A stretch of DNA of 64,000 bases from contig OZ014420.1 of NCBI GenBank assembly GCA_963965975.1, forward strand, positions 1,452,001-1,516,000, in the 5' to 3' direction. Source of the DNA: Xestospongia bergquistia (Eukaryota; Porifera; Demospongiae; Haplosclerida; Petrosiidae). Position numbers and translations under genes: made by a program. Positions 35,701 through 48,600 of this stretch are shown in pieces (positions within the stretch are counted from its first letter, which is position 1; each line of letters opens with the position of its first letter). The notes under the pieces are model-generated. The model saw only the letters and a list, made by a program, of their open reading frames with translations, made no database searches and was not told where the DNA came from.

Positions 35701-35843
35701 TTGTTTAATTGTTTTTTAATTTTAAATCATTGTTTATCTCTCTTTTATTTACTATGATCTTATTATGATGACATCTAAAACTATATCTCACTTATCTAGC
35801 CTGTAAGTTTGAATAGACATTAGTGTTATGTATTGTTTAATTG
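32780..35843. repeat. 132 bp satellite array 2, about 23 monomers
   Basis: This is the most homogeneous array. ATGATC marks at 32843, 32975 and 33107 give a 132 bp period. Most monomers carry CACTTATCTAG-NNN-GTAAGTTTGAAC. It lies in the long intron between the gene 2 leader and body. Confidence 0.92.
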
Positions 35844-36113
35844 CACCGGCGGATCCAGAGTGAAAAAATAGGGAGTGCATAGACCGTGCGTGTAGCATGC
35901 GGCTAAATTTTTAACACTAATAAATATTCATATCTATTTATTTTCATAGCACACCCTTTTATTGTAAGGAGTGGCTGCAAGAATTTGCTATGAATTTACT
36001 TAAAGTAATAATTATGTACCACAAAGTGTGACTAAATGATTGGCTATGAATATTATTATAGAATAAAAAGGGGGTGCCTGTACACTCCAGGCACCCCCCT
36101 AGATCCGCCAGTG
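35844..36113. mobile_element. 270 bp hAT-type MITE, copy 1
   Basis: Terminal inverted repeats CACCGGCGGATC and GATCCGCCAGTG. The target duplication TTTAATTG (35836-35843) and TTTAATGG (36114-36121) fits the intact satellite sequence. There is no coding capacity. Confidence 0.85.
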
Positions 36114-37149
36114 TTTAATGGTGTATTCATTTTAAATTATTGTTCTTCTCTTTTTATTTACTATGGTCATGTTATAATGACATTCTACACTGTATCCCTT
36201 TTATTTAGCCTGTAAGTATATAAAGTTCATTTTAAATCATTGTTTATCTCTCTTTTATTTACTGTGATCATATTATGATGACATCTAAAACTATATCTCA
36301 CTTATCTAGAAAGTAAGTTTGAACAAACATTAGTGTTATGTATTGTTTAATTGTGTGTTAATTTTAAATCATTGTTTATCTCTCTTTTATTTACTATGAT
36401 CATATTATGATGACATCTAAAACTATATTTCACTTATCTAGTCTGTAAGTTTGAACAAACATTAGTGTTATGTATTGTTTAATTGTGTGTTAATTTTAAA
36501 TCATTGTTTATCTCTCTTTTATTTACTATGATCATATTATAATGACATCTAAAACTATATGTCACTTATCTAGTATGTAAGTTTGAACAAACATTAGTGT
36601 TATGTATTGTTTAATTGTGTGTTAATTTTAAATCATTGTTTATCTCTCTTTTATTTACTATGATCATATTATAATGACATCTAAAACTATATGTCACTTA
36701 TCTAGTATGTAAGTTTGAACAAACATTAGTGTTATGTATTGTTTAATTGTGTGTTAATTTTAAATCATTGTTTATCTCTCTTTTATTTACTATGATCATA
36801 TTATGATGACATCTAAAAATATATCTCACTTATCTAGTCTGTAAGTTTGGACAAACATTAGTGTTATGTATTGTTTAATTGTGTGTTAATTTTAAATCAT
36901 TGTTTTTCTCTTTTTTATTTACTATGATCATAATTATTATGATAACATCTAAAACTTTATCTCACTTATCTAGCCTGTAAGTTTGAACAAACATTAGTGT
37001 TATGTATTGTTTAATTGTGTGTTAATTTTAAATCATTGTTTATCTCTCTTTTATTTACTGTGATCATATTATGATGACATCTAAAACTATATCTCACTTA
37101 TCTAGCCTGTAAGTTTGAATAGACATTAGTGTTATGTATTGTTTAATTG
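36114..37149. repeat. Satellite array between the two MITE copies, about 7-8 monomers
   Basis: 132 bp monomers as in array 2. MITE plus satellite (1306 bp, 35844-37149) form a block whose MITE and right-hand flank recur at 37150, which points to unequal exchange within the array. Confidence 0.85.
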
Positions 37150-37419
37150 CACCGGCGGATCCAGAGTGAAAAAATAGGGAGTGCATAGACCGTGCGTGTA
37201 GCATGCGGCTAAATTTTTAACACTAATAAATATTCATATCTATTTATTTTCATAGCACACCCTTTTATTGTAAGGAGTGGCTGCAAGAATTTGCTATGAA
37301 TTTACTTAAAGTAATAATTATGTACCACAAAGTGTGACTAAATGATTGGCTATGAATATTATTATAGAATAAAAAGGGGGTGCCTGTACACTCCAGGCAC
37401 CCCCCTAGATCCGCCAGTG
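37150..37419. mobile_element. 270 bp hAT-type MITE, copy 2 (duplicated with its flanks)
   Basis: It is virtually identical to copy 1, including the mutated right target duplication TTTAATGG. This shows that it arose by duplication of the satellite block and not by a second insertion. Confidence 0.85.
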
Positions 37420-37560
37420 TTTAATGGTGTATTCATTTTAAATTATTGTTCTTCTCTTTTTATTTACTATGGTCATGTTATAATGACATTCTACACTGTA
37501 TCCCTCTTATTTAGCCTGTAAGTATATAAACACACATTAGTATTATCTATTGTATGCATG
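37420..37560. repeat. Last satellite monomer of array 2
   Basis: A diverged monomer (TTTACTATGGTCATGTTATA) passes into sequence paralogous to 9840 onward. Confidence 0.75.
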
Positions 37561-37706
37561 ATAGACCGTCCACGCTCAATTTTATATATATAAATGTAAC
37601 TTGGTATGTCAGTTTTTATCATTTTATTTAATAAACTTTCGAGAGTGATGAATGAAGCAAATCTGTATATAGCATTCGCCAACTGTTCACATATACCAAT
37701 ACTTTT

Positions 37707-37955
37707 CACTGGTGGATCTAGGGGGGGGGGGAGGTGCCTTCATTCATTACCCTTTTTATTCTATAATGATATTCATAGTCAATCATTCAGTCACACCCTG
37801 TGGTACATAATTATTATTTTAGGTATATTCATGGCAATTCTTGCATCCACACTTTACAATTAAAAGGGTGTGCTATGAATAATAAATAATATGAAGGGTT
37901 AAAAATTTTGTGTGGACAGTACACCCCCTATTTTTACACTCTGGATCTGCCAGTG
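37707..37955. mobile_element. MITE copy 3, inverted
   Basis: Ends CACTGGTGGATCTAG and CTGGATCTGCCAGTG, in the opposite orientation to copies 1 and 2. The empty site is present in unit 1 near 10010-10030 (ATTACTTTTACTGGAAGC), so this copy inserted after the unit duplication. CTTTT is repeated at both sides. Confidence 0.8.
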
Positions 37956-38039
37956 CTTTTACTGGGAGCACTTTGATTTGGGTGTAATTGATCAAGCTTC
38001 TGTGTATATTGTTCTACTTGGTACAGGAATGTAACTGAT

Positions 38040-39230
38040 GGTTCTTGCACTTTTAGACTGTTTTGGGCCACGATTAGATTCTTATATTAATTCTAGCCAT
38101 CAAATGGATAATCTAAAATTTCAGTGCTTGTGTATGTTTTGTAATGGTAACCATTAATCCTTGAGTGCAGGCTTCAAAGATTATAGCACTTTGCTAGTTT
38201 CTGTATGTGTGTGTGTGTATTTCACAGATTTCACAAAAACTACCAAGATTTAAGCCTCATATTTGAAGTATATATCTTCACTACATAACCTAGAACCCTT
38301 GCTATATTTGGTGACCAAAGTGTATGCGTATACAGATAGAAAGTTTTAGAAAGCAGAATACAATTTTGTGTCACTATCAAACAAGTGCTATCCTAAAGAA
38401 ATTGTTGGTAGAAAAGAAGCTTTTTTATGTCTAGAGTTAAGATTGCCCAATAGATCATGGAAATTTCATTGAATGTGGTGTTCTGATGTATATGTGGGGT
38501 GTATATGTGATGAGTACTTAGTAACTTTCAACCATAAGCCTTATGATGATGCATGACAGTTGCCAGGCATTAATAATAATGAAGCAAGAAGCTATTGTTG
38601 GTGGCCTGGTGTTGATCAGGACATGCAGAAACTTGCTAAGTCCTGTACAGCATGTCAATCAGTTGCTTCTATATCAACTGTTTTATCACACCCAAGGCCT
38701 TGGTAATGGATCCATGTAAATTTTTCTGCCTCTCTCTATAATTTGCATTCCAATGGAAAGAAATTTATGAGTTGACAAGTATATACCTTTAAGAAAAATA
38801 TGCGTTAGGGGATGAAGGAGACAGATCAGAGCAAGATATGCTGTCTAATTTTCTCATGAAACACCAATCTACACCTCCAACTGTAGCTCTATATAGGTTA
38901 ATGTTGGGAATACATAATTAGTTACTAAATTCACTGAAGCCAAATGTACTCAAGTAGGTAATAAGCATACTACACAAAAGAGCTAGCATGACAAGATAAA
39001 GCTGAACCATAGATGTTGGACAGTTTGAGTGACTATTGTGAAAATACCTCACTGGGTTGAAGATACTGTTATTAAGAAATATAAAAGTGTTACATTTCTG
39101 AGTAAAATTGCTGACAGTCAAGTATGGAGTATAACAATTGAATGATATCTTTGCTGATCAAGTGGATGAGAACAAGCGACTAACCAATTCTACTGTATAT
39201 TGAAAATAGTGCTTTCTCTCTCAGAACCAA
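38040..39230 (+). mobile_element. Ty3/Gypsy pol fossil, unit 2 copy
   Basis: The zinc-binding region of a Gypsy integrase is recognisable (ARSYCWWPGVDQDMQKLAKS), then HPRPW, and later a C-terminal part (FLMKHQSTPPTVALYRLMLG). It is badly broken and no LTRs are recognised. It shares its site with the fossil at 10060-10640. Confidence 0.65.
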
Positions 39231-39606
39231 TCATTGTTGTCTTCAATTAACTTGTAGACCTCATAGCCAACATTTCAACCTACAGATACCTCAATAATAT
39301 TAATGTATTATGTGTTCTTATGATTGTCTGTGGGCGTGTTGTTTGTGCATGCTCTTGATTGTAGAGAAGACACAACCTCATTGTGATTCTGTACCCTGTG
39401 TTATTAATAATCTTGGTAATCCATATTAAGATGAACCTTATTGCTTTTCTTTGTTTCCAATTTGACTAGATGTAGTGAAACATTCAATATTGGTTCTATT
39501 TAAACAAATTTATGATTGATGATAATTGTGATTTTCATTATACTTATAAATTGTATTAATTTGTATTGTGTTTTAAAAATACCTATCTCTTCTTTCCATT
39601 TTATAG

Positions 39607-42600
39607 GCTAAAAACCTCCATGCTGTGAAAGGTAAGGCTCTTTATTAAATGAATATTAATTTTTGGTAGTTATTCAGTAACCCTCACCACTCTTAGCATG
39701 GGAAAAAGTCATAACAATTGTTGTGTGTTGCTCCAAGTCAGCAATATCAGAGTCCACAGCCACAAAATTTGAGAGAAATTGTGAAAGTTGAGCATTATAA
39801 GTTTCTTTTAGCTACATGGCTGCCAAAGGCATAGAAAGCTTGAAAGAGATAGACCTTTAAAAAGCACAGACCAAATGGAAGAGTTGATTGTTTCAATGTT
39901 GTAACTATGACATTGTTGCTTTTTCTTATTTCATGAAACTTTTAATTTGTTTTATCTTAAAATAACAGAATATTAATTATACTTTTATAGATGTTAAATA
40001 TCGAAAAGCTCTAGCTGAAGGAGAAATGGATGTAGCATATGCCAGACTTATGTTCCTAGGAGCAGCTGGTGTTGGAAAGACAAGCCTCAAACGATCACTC
40101 ATGAAAGAACCTTGGAACCCTGACATTAACAGCACCATTGTCTCTGATGTCCATTCTCTGAGACCAATTGGACGAGAGTGGCAATCACTAGGTCGTGAGA
40201 AATGGAGAGAAGTCACAGAAGAAGATGAGCTGAATAAGATGGCAGAATTACTGGTTGCTGTACATCAAAACAGAACTAGCTTAAATGAGTTTAGTAGCAA
40301 AGTAATTGCTGCTACCAAGTTGTTTCCAGATTCTCGTATGCTAAAGACCTCTTCAATTTCAGAAGAAAAGGTTGAAGAATTTGAGAAATCTCATGTTCAA
40401 TCTGTTCTCTCAGAAGCTATTGCTCGTGCTAATTCCATGCCCATGAGCTCAGCAAAAAAAATTAAACCACACCCATTTCTTCATGTTTGGGATTGTGGAG
40501 GTCAGCCTATTTTTCTAGAAATTCTTCCTGCTTTCCTTACATCTCGTACTATATTCCTTCTCTTATATGATGCCTCAAAGAGTTTTGAGGAAAAATGGCA
40601 GGCTGTGCAGACAGTAAAAGGAGAGAGAAGGTTTGAAGAAGAAGTTAGCATTACCACAATCGATCTCCTTCTCAATTGGCTGTCCAGTATTCATATTCAT
40701 CTTGCAAAGTACGATGAAAAGGGAGCACTCTTAAATTATCCTCGTGTACTATGCATTGGTACACATGGTGACAAGCTCAAAGAAAAGGGTCAAACATATG
40801 ACCAAAAGATACAAGAAATTGAGTCATATTCCAAAGGAAAACCATTTGAAATTCTTATTGATGGTTTTCATATTGTTGATAATACCACTGCTGGGAGTGG
40901 TGAAGGTGAAGATGTCAATTTCTCTAAAGTGCGAAGTACAATACATGATTTCACCTACAATAAGCTCATTGTCAAAACACCAATTAGCTGGGTACTCTTT
41001 CGTAAAGTCATTCAAGCTCTCAAAGCAAATGTTATTAGTCTTGAAGAAGCTCATGCCATTGGTATAGCATGCAAAATACCCAGTGATGTTGTTCCCAAAG
41101 TACTCCTTTTTTACCATGACTTAGGAGTGCTCTTGTTCTACCCTCATATTGCTGGTCTAGAAAATGTAGTCATTCTCAGTCCAAGATGGTTTGTGGATGC
41201 TCTTGGGAAGGTGTTAACATTAAAAGGAAGGGAAGATCATAAAACACGACTAATGTGGGATCTATTACGCAAAAAGGGAATCCTTGTCCAACCTCTCTAT
41301 GTAGCTGCCTGGAGAGAAGTTGAAGGTCTTGATCCAGAGTCTTTGATTAATTTATTGGTTTGCTTTCGTCTTGCTGCTGAGGTGAAGACAAATGAATTTT
41401 ATGATCCCAGTGTAAAGCAATATTTCTTACCTTTAGTATTGCCTTCAGTCAAGGTATCATCACTTTCACCACAATGCCGTCAAAGAGCTACTCCTTTGCA
41501 TCTCACATTTAGAACTGAGTTTGTGCCACCAGGTTTTTTTACTCGTTTTATTGCGACAATTGCAGAATCACCATTATGTGAGATCAACTTTGATAAAGGT
41601 GTATATCGCAATCAAATAACTATTGAATTTGGAGATCCACCAATTGATGAAGTAATTTTAAGTGAGCTACCACATGCTATTCAAGTTGATGTCCATCGAT
41701 ATGTGCCTAAAAGTGATGGTCTTGAAAATTTTACTCATGTCTGCCAAAAATTGTGTAGTTTAGTTAAGGAAGTAACTAAAGATGTTGACAAATGTCTATT
41801 TACCTGTGATGATATTATTGACAGTGATGAGTCTGGCAAAGTATTTAAAGAAGTTCGATTTATATGTGCTGCACCAGAGTGTCAGTCTGCCTCAGATTGT
41901 CATTATTTAAAGCACAAGAAAGGCCAGACCTGTGATTTATATCTACGTTGTGAAAATAGCGATGAGCATCGTGAAGTTTTACCTGAAGAAGGCTTCTGGT
42001 TTCCTGGCAAGAGCACTGCATTGAAGGTGAATACTACTTATATATAATTATATGTGTAAAATTGTATGAAATTTTTATGATTATAGAAAACCACTACATT
42101 GCAACAAAAGGAGATGTGGGATATTAGCAAAAAGATTTCAAACCAAGAGAAATTACATGAGCTTGCTGCACATTTGGAAATGACACAAAATTTTAATGTC
42201 ATTCTACAAGATCCTTCTAAGCAAAAACGAGCTGGCTTTGAACTATTGTATGAGTGGGTAAATAATAGAGGAGGTGTACGTGATGAAATCGTAAAATTTC
42301 TACAAGAAATAAATTTACCACAACTTGCTGACATGTAAGATATTTTATTATAAGAAATGATAAACTGTGTTTTAAATCTAATTAAGGGTAAAAGAAGCTG
42401 AATACGATCCTGAGAAATTAGGTAATATGAAGAGTCAACAAATGGTTAGTTCTAAACACAACAGTTTTCTTTACTTATAGTTATTATACAGGGTCATCGA
42501 AAACCATCAGTAAATCCAATCAATATACCACCTTTTAGTTCTAAATCTGCCAGTTGTGAATCTGCTATTGCTCAGTCTCTACCCACAATCACACCTACAA

Positions 42601-42954
42601 CTACTTTAATATCTGATATTGATCTTTTACGATGTACTCGTCATATTCATGGAAATGTATCCATCCTTGCTGGCTCCCTTGGTATCTCTTCTAAAACTCT
42701 ACAAGAGATAAAACATGACTATGAAGAAGTAGAGACACAGGCATATTGGGTATTAAAGAAATGGCAGAAATCTGTCTCAAGCAATGTTCAACATCAAGAT
42801 CTTCATGACAAACTGCAGGTTTTAGGATTTAATAATGCTGCTGAAAGGTATCATTTTTTGTACATGAATAATAATATTATTATTTATTACCTATAGTTTG
42901 ATGAATCCTGAGATGCCACCACCACCACCACCAAGAAAATATCTTCTTATATAA
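39607..42954 (+). CDS. Gene 2: Roc-COR GTPase with two Death domains
   Basis: Phase-matched exons: 39607-39631, 39991-42026, 42087-42334, 42387-42444, 42492-42847 and 42897-42954, with stop TAA at 42952. With the leader this gives about 938 residues. It has the same P-loop (GAAGVGKT), WDCGGQ and THGD motifs and COR-like region as gene 1, with three residues fewer near residue 100. Death domain 1 is of the repeated type (LLYEWVNNRGGVRDE). Death domain 2, on 42492-42847, is a different type (RHIHGNVSILAGSLGIS; VETQAYWVLKKWQ). The C-terminus is NPEMPPPPPPRKYLLI. No ZU5 or CARD is found downstream. All exons are intact, with consensus splice sites, so the gene is likely functional. The ATG at 40026 would be an alternative internal start (residue 33). 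A role in Death-domain signalling is inferred from the domain set. Confidence 0.85.
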
Positions 42955-43080
42955 ATATGGATCGTACATACTGCAGTAGTATACATTGACTATATAACTA
43001 TTGTAATCTGCTAATACTAGTCTTGTACAAAATGGTGTTGCTAATTATTATAATTGATTTGTTTGTGGTAAAATAAGATT

Positions 43081-43155
<75 letters not shown>

Positions 43156-43174
43156 TATATATATATATATATAC
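43081..43174. repeat. (TA)n microsatellite
   Basis: An almost pure TA tract of about 90 bp with a few interruptions, just after gene 2. Confidence 0.95.
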
Positions 43175-44885
43175 TGGTAAGCAAGTTAGACACAAAATGA
43201 CCTTTTAGTCAGTTTACTTTATTTATAAATGTGTGTACTTTGACATTAAACTTGAAGTATACTTAATCCTCAAAAGTTTGCTGTAGTTACTAAATTTTTA
43301 AATAACATTATACCAATTACCTGTCAATCCCAAACATCAAACTTTGCAGTAGTTTTGTTATGAACATCTTCATTAGCTACAATAGTTCAATTGAGCAACG
43401 AGGTTGTTGTATAAAACCTGAAGGCAAAACTTCAAGGTGATGGTGTTGATCAAGCTTAAGCCTTTATTTTTCAAGATGTAGAGAACAATCTTGCTTGTCA
43501 TGTATGGTCCACAAAATCTAAGCTAGAGGAGCAATAAATGGTAGTGATATTGTCATTGCCATTATCGCATAAATATTTCTTGATTCTGACATATGTTATA
43601 CAATGATTTCTTATGCTTTTGATACATGTAGAAAATTAGTCTTCCCACTACTTTCAAAGATTGCAAACCTAACTATAAAGATCAATTAATATATACAAAC
43701 TAAATCCCTTTATGTACTGGATTGTACAGTTAGTCTGTGTCACCACCACACTCTCTTATTTTTAGCAAACTGTTTGGAAGTACATGTAATTTGTAAGAGC
43801 TTAGTTAACACGTTATATACTAGAAGAGTTTTAATTGATCATGTTTTACCTTTGGTTAGTGATTGTAAGTCACATGTTTTAATTTGGTTGGTGTTATAAT
43901 TTAAGTCACAAAGTCTTGGTCATTTCCTATTTGTACCTTGTTTGTCCTTCGTTTTTAGGATACATACATTACCTATATTTTACTAGATCATATTTTGGTC
44001 TAAAGATCATCAAGGATATTACATGCTTTTAATATTTTGTTTTTAGCTATACCTATAACTATACTGTATTTATTATTGTATAATATCTCTTATGAAGATT
44101 TTAAATCTATGTCAATGAAGATCAATATTTTGTAACCATCTAGCCAGCTTGAAAATATCTCAAGCTCCAACATACTCAGCTGGATTACATTAGTATCATT
44201 TTATTATACAGCTATATATAGTGGACATTCCAAATTCTTCCCTGGCTTCAATGCAACTTAATACCTTTCTACCAGTCATGCATTGAGATAGATAATAAGA
44301 AATCATTTTTTAATAATGACAAGTATATATCATCTAACTGTTCCAAAGTAATTAGCTATCCAAGTGTAATCATTCTTTTACATTTGGTACTAAGATAATC
44401 AATTATTTGATTCCCCCATATATAGAATACTACAAGACTAATTGTATATGTTATACTTCAATAAAAACAAGTAAATTAACTTAATATAAAGTATAATTTT
44501 TGGGATATTCAGATGAATTTGTCTTTGACAAGAAAGAGGTGTGGATAATTCAGTTCATAAGTCCAACATACTTTTGATTCTATTTGAATTCATATGCTGG
44601 AATTAAATCACAAATTAAAGCTGGTCCAATTGACAACAGAAGTCCAACAAATGACTGATTGATCAAAAGCTACAACAAAGGGATTTTTTAAAGGAGTTAT
44701 AAGTGAAGGTCTCAAAAAGTTATACTCAACTGAAATGATACATGAAATCATTAGACCAAATCAGAATAGTTGTTCTGATCAGAATATTATTAACTGTCTT
44801 ACATAGCCAAACCTACACAGGATGGAGTGTCTAAAAATGATATTAGCGATTGTAGAAAAATATTTGTGACAGTATTGGCTGTTCC
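43175..44885 (+). repeat. Unit flank duplicated at 1040-1782 and about 2280-2640
   Basis: The part 43320-43690 aligns with 2280-2640 (decayed coding DNA of the unknown gene). The part 43690-44885 aligns with 1040-1782. The order differs from the upstream copy, so the blocks have been shuffled. Confidence 0.6.
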
Positions 44886-45693
44886 GCGTATAGGATAAAA
44901 CATCACAAAATGACACACACAAAGGAATCAAATCATTAGTCAGTACATATATCCATTCCTTTTATCAATACCATTGAAAAATATGAGAAAGAAAACCAAA
45001 GTAAAAGCATTTTATGTAATCTTGAAAGTTTATTGTGTTTTTTTGATTAGTTAGATATAATTACATGTTAATTGAAATATTATCCAGCAATGAAACCATT
45101 TGACATTATTGTTTTACCTTGACTACTGGTGCAAACTTTTCACACATTATTATGATGTGTACCATAAACTGTGTAGCTACTATCATCATGCATGGACTGT
45201 TTTTTTGCATGCATGGCCAAAAGAATGTGGTCCCTATGATGTTGTATTGACACTATATTAGTGTAATTCTACACTATTATACTCTAATTACAGAATGTAA
45301 AAACAATAATTACAAAAAATGAGATTGTAACTTCATAAAAATAATTTAAATATTAAAAGGAAACTACAAAGTATGATATTCTATCATTTGGATTGTTTTT
45401 ATCTCTCATTATCAAGTATTGCATCCACTGGATTTCTAGTCTACTGATAGTATTGATCTGAAGTTGTCAATTAAAGAATTAAATAATATTTGTGAGTTGC
45501 TTTAAAGGTTTTTTTCTCTATAGAAAGGAAAGCTTTTGAATTTTAGCTGTTTGAACTCATGATCAGGTTTATTTAGCAATTACATTGTAGTAGACTTAAC
45601 AGCTGTTACATGTACACAGACTAAATACTGTATCCTCACACATAGCCACATAAATTTAGAACACTCTATAAAATTTATGTGCATAGCTTTCTT
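44886..45693. other. AT-rich spacer
   Basis: No gene or mobile element end is recognised. A short block at 45400-45450 resembles 23110-23170. Confidence 0.4.
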
Positions 45694-48600
45694 ATGAAAG
45701 TAGCTAAAGATGTCGATGCATGTCTATTTGGCAGTTTGAGAATGGAGAATGATAATAATGAGTCCGAGTCTGGCAAAGTATTTTTAAAAATCGGTTTGTA
45801 TGTGCTGCACCAGAGTGTCTGTCTACTTCAGGCCCTCATTACTTGAATCATGTGAATGGACAAAGCTGTGATCTAAATATTTACTATGAGAAAAGTGATG
45901 TGTATCATGAATTTCTGCCTGAAGAAGGCCTATGGTTTTGTGAGAAGATATACTTACATCAAAGGTATGTGTATTTGTAAGCAAATTCTGCTAGTCATTC
46001 ATAAAATTACAGCAAACCAAGACATTGCAGCAAAAAGAGTTGTTACTAATTAGTCAAATTGATTCCCAGCCAAAGAAGCTAAATGAGCTGTTGCTAATTT
46101 GGAAATGAAATCAAATCTCAATACTATTTTTCAAGACCCTCATCAAAGACAATTACCTGGCTTTGAACTATTGTATGAGTGGATAGAAGATAAAGGTGGA
46201 ACACGTGATGAAGTAGTTGAAACTTAAAGAGACATAGATTTACTACAATTTGCTGACATGTGAGGAAACATTATTTTCCTTCTTGTAAAATAATGAATAT
46301 TTTTGTTTTAAGGTAGAGGTAGCTGAATATGATTCTGAGAACTTAAAAAACAAACAAAAGTCAAAATAGTAAACATTTAAAGTTATAGTTAACTCTGCAT
46401 TTTTCTTCCTGGTACATAAACTATGCCAGAAAACCCCAAATAGTTTTAGTCAATATGGTATATATTGTATACAAGTATGTTTATTTTCTACATTATTATT
46501 TTTGTATACTTGTTGTATTTTCTTAATTAAGCTATGTGACTATAATTCTGACAAACAAAGTTATGTTGACTTATTGACTTTCTATTAACTTTAGCATTCT
46601 CTGATTTTAAGAAAATCTGTTTAGAGTATTACAGCCTTTTTCGCCCTCTAATAGTTAATATTACATAATTTACAACTAACTAAATTTGGTATGTTTTTTG
46701 ATTTATTATCTTATATACTATTTATATATTTCATAGAGTCAAAAGACTTCATTAACAAATTTAGTTGACACTTTGCAACCAGCTGAGTCACCGTCTTCAC
46801 AACATGATGTTCAAACAGATGAACAGTAAGAAATTTCAGAATAAAATGTTTAAGTACATTACTGGTGTATTTAGGACAAGTATACAAAATAATGGAAGTC
46901 TTTCTGAAGGATCTGTAAACGACATAGAAAATCAAGTAAGCTACACCCACATTTAATATAATTTTGTTTTTAAAGGAAAAATCTTAACGTATACAAATTT
47001 TCTGATTTTAAAGTACTTACTAACTTTGCTAAAATCGCACACATAATAAATTATAGGCTTAAGGATCTAGAAACGATTTAAAGGTGGTTGTTGGTATAAC
47101 TTGACTACGATGATCATCAACATGACATAACACATAGTGATGTTATCATAGTACAAGTCACACCAAGAAGCACCTAACACCCTAAAACCTAAAACCTAAC
47201 CCCCCCTCCCCCCCCCAAAAAAACAAACTATACATTCACATTACCATCATTAACCCTTATGACATATATCAATGTCATCATCATAGTACAATTTACACCA
47301 AAAAGTACCCAATTTTGACTCAACAAGCAATACAATGACAAAAATTATACATGATGGTCCTTTTACATAATCACACATGAATAATGAGTATGCATGAAAA
47401 ATAATTAGTCACTGTTACAACTCCTTTTTTAAATCCAACTTGAGTTGATGCAAATCAGTGACTTTGATATTGACACTTCTAGTTACAACTGCATTATGAC
47501 AGTTTAGGATATAGTGGAGGATGATTGGTCTAACTTCTTTTAATACTGTGCCATAGTTCATGTTCTTTGGTAGCCACACTTTGTCTCCAGTATTTAGATA
47601 TTTCTAGTCTCCATCCCAATGAGGATTATCGTATCTTTCTTTCTATTAATTCTCAACTTGTTTTCTTTCAATTGGACTTCATCAAAATTATAAACTTATG
47701 GTTTAAGCTAAATTTGAGTCATAGGGGATTGTGGCATGAATTCTTCTATTCATCAAAAGTTCAGAGGGTGCATAACCATTCTGTATTGGTATTAATTTGT
47801 ATATTAAAAGAGCTAAATATGGATCTGATGGCTTATTTAGAAGCTGTTAGATAGTTTGAGGGTAGTGAGGCTACGTGTGTATGGGTAAATCTGTAATTCT
47901 TGGCAAACTCACTGAACAGACAAGATGAATACTGTAGCTATAGTCTCTTACTAGACATTACTATCTCAGAATACCAAGTCTTGCAATTATACTCTTTATG
48001 TAAGTTAACAATCTTCAGATGTAGAACAATTCAGGTTTGAAATGTCAATAAATGGAGAACAAAGTTGACAGCTAATAAATAAATAGAACTCCATTTGAAC
48101 TTATCAAGGCCATTACATTCTCACTGAATCTTTGACAAACCAATGTGATGGCAAGTTCTTCCAATTGCCTCACTTTGTCTAGCTTTAGTGATGGCTATCT
48201 CCATCTTGAGATCAGCAACTAACTGAATTTGTTCTGACAATTTTGATCCTAGAGTTCAAAATTCCAAGCATGTATATGATCTGATCCTGAATAATCTAGC
48301 TCTTAATTCAATGTATCTGGTGTTTTGAGAGTGCATATAGCAATGTTATGAAAGTAAAAACTAGTTTGTCTTCTTTTATACTCATTTGTTGAACTTTGTT
48401 CATTCAAATACAAAAGGAAAAGAGAGACAAATCTTGATACTAGCACTCTTGTTTACACAATAGGTGAAAAGGCTGATGTTTTTTTAAAAAATCTTTGGAC
48501 AGAGTGCATGTACAGATGAAACAAATAGATATGGCATGATAGTATCAAAGTTTAAGTCACATTTTAGATATTGTAGGAGTATTATATCAATGCTATTTTC

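Noticed and set aside
37606-37863. 85-codon frame across 37606-37863
   Set aside because: It runs through the inverted MITE and its G tract and has no paralogue in unit 1.
42998-43195. Minus-strand Tyr/Ile-repeat frame
   Set aside because: It is a translation of the (TA)n microsatellite.
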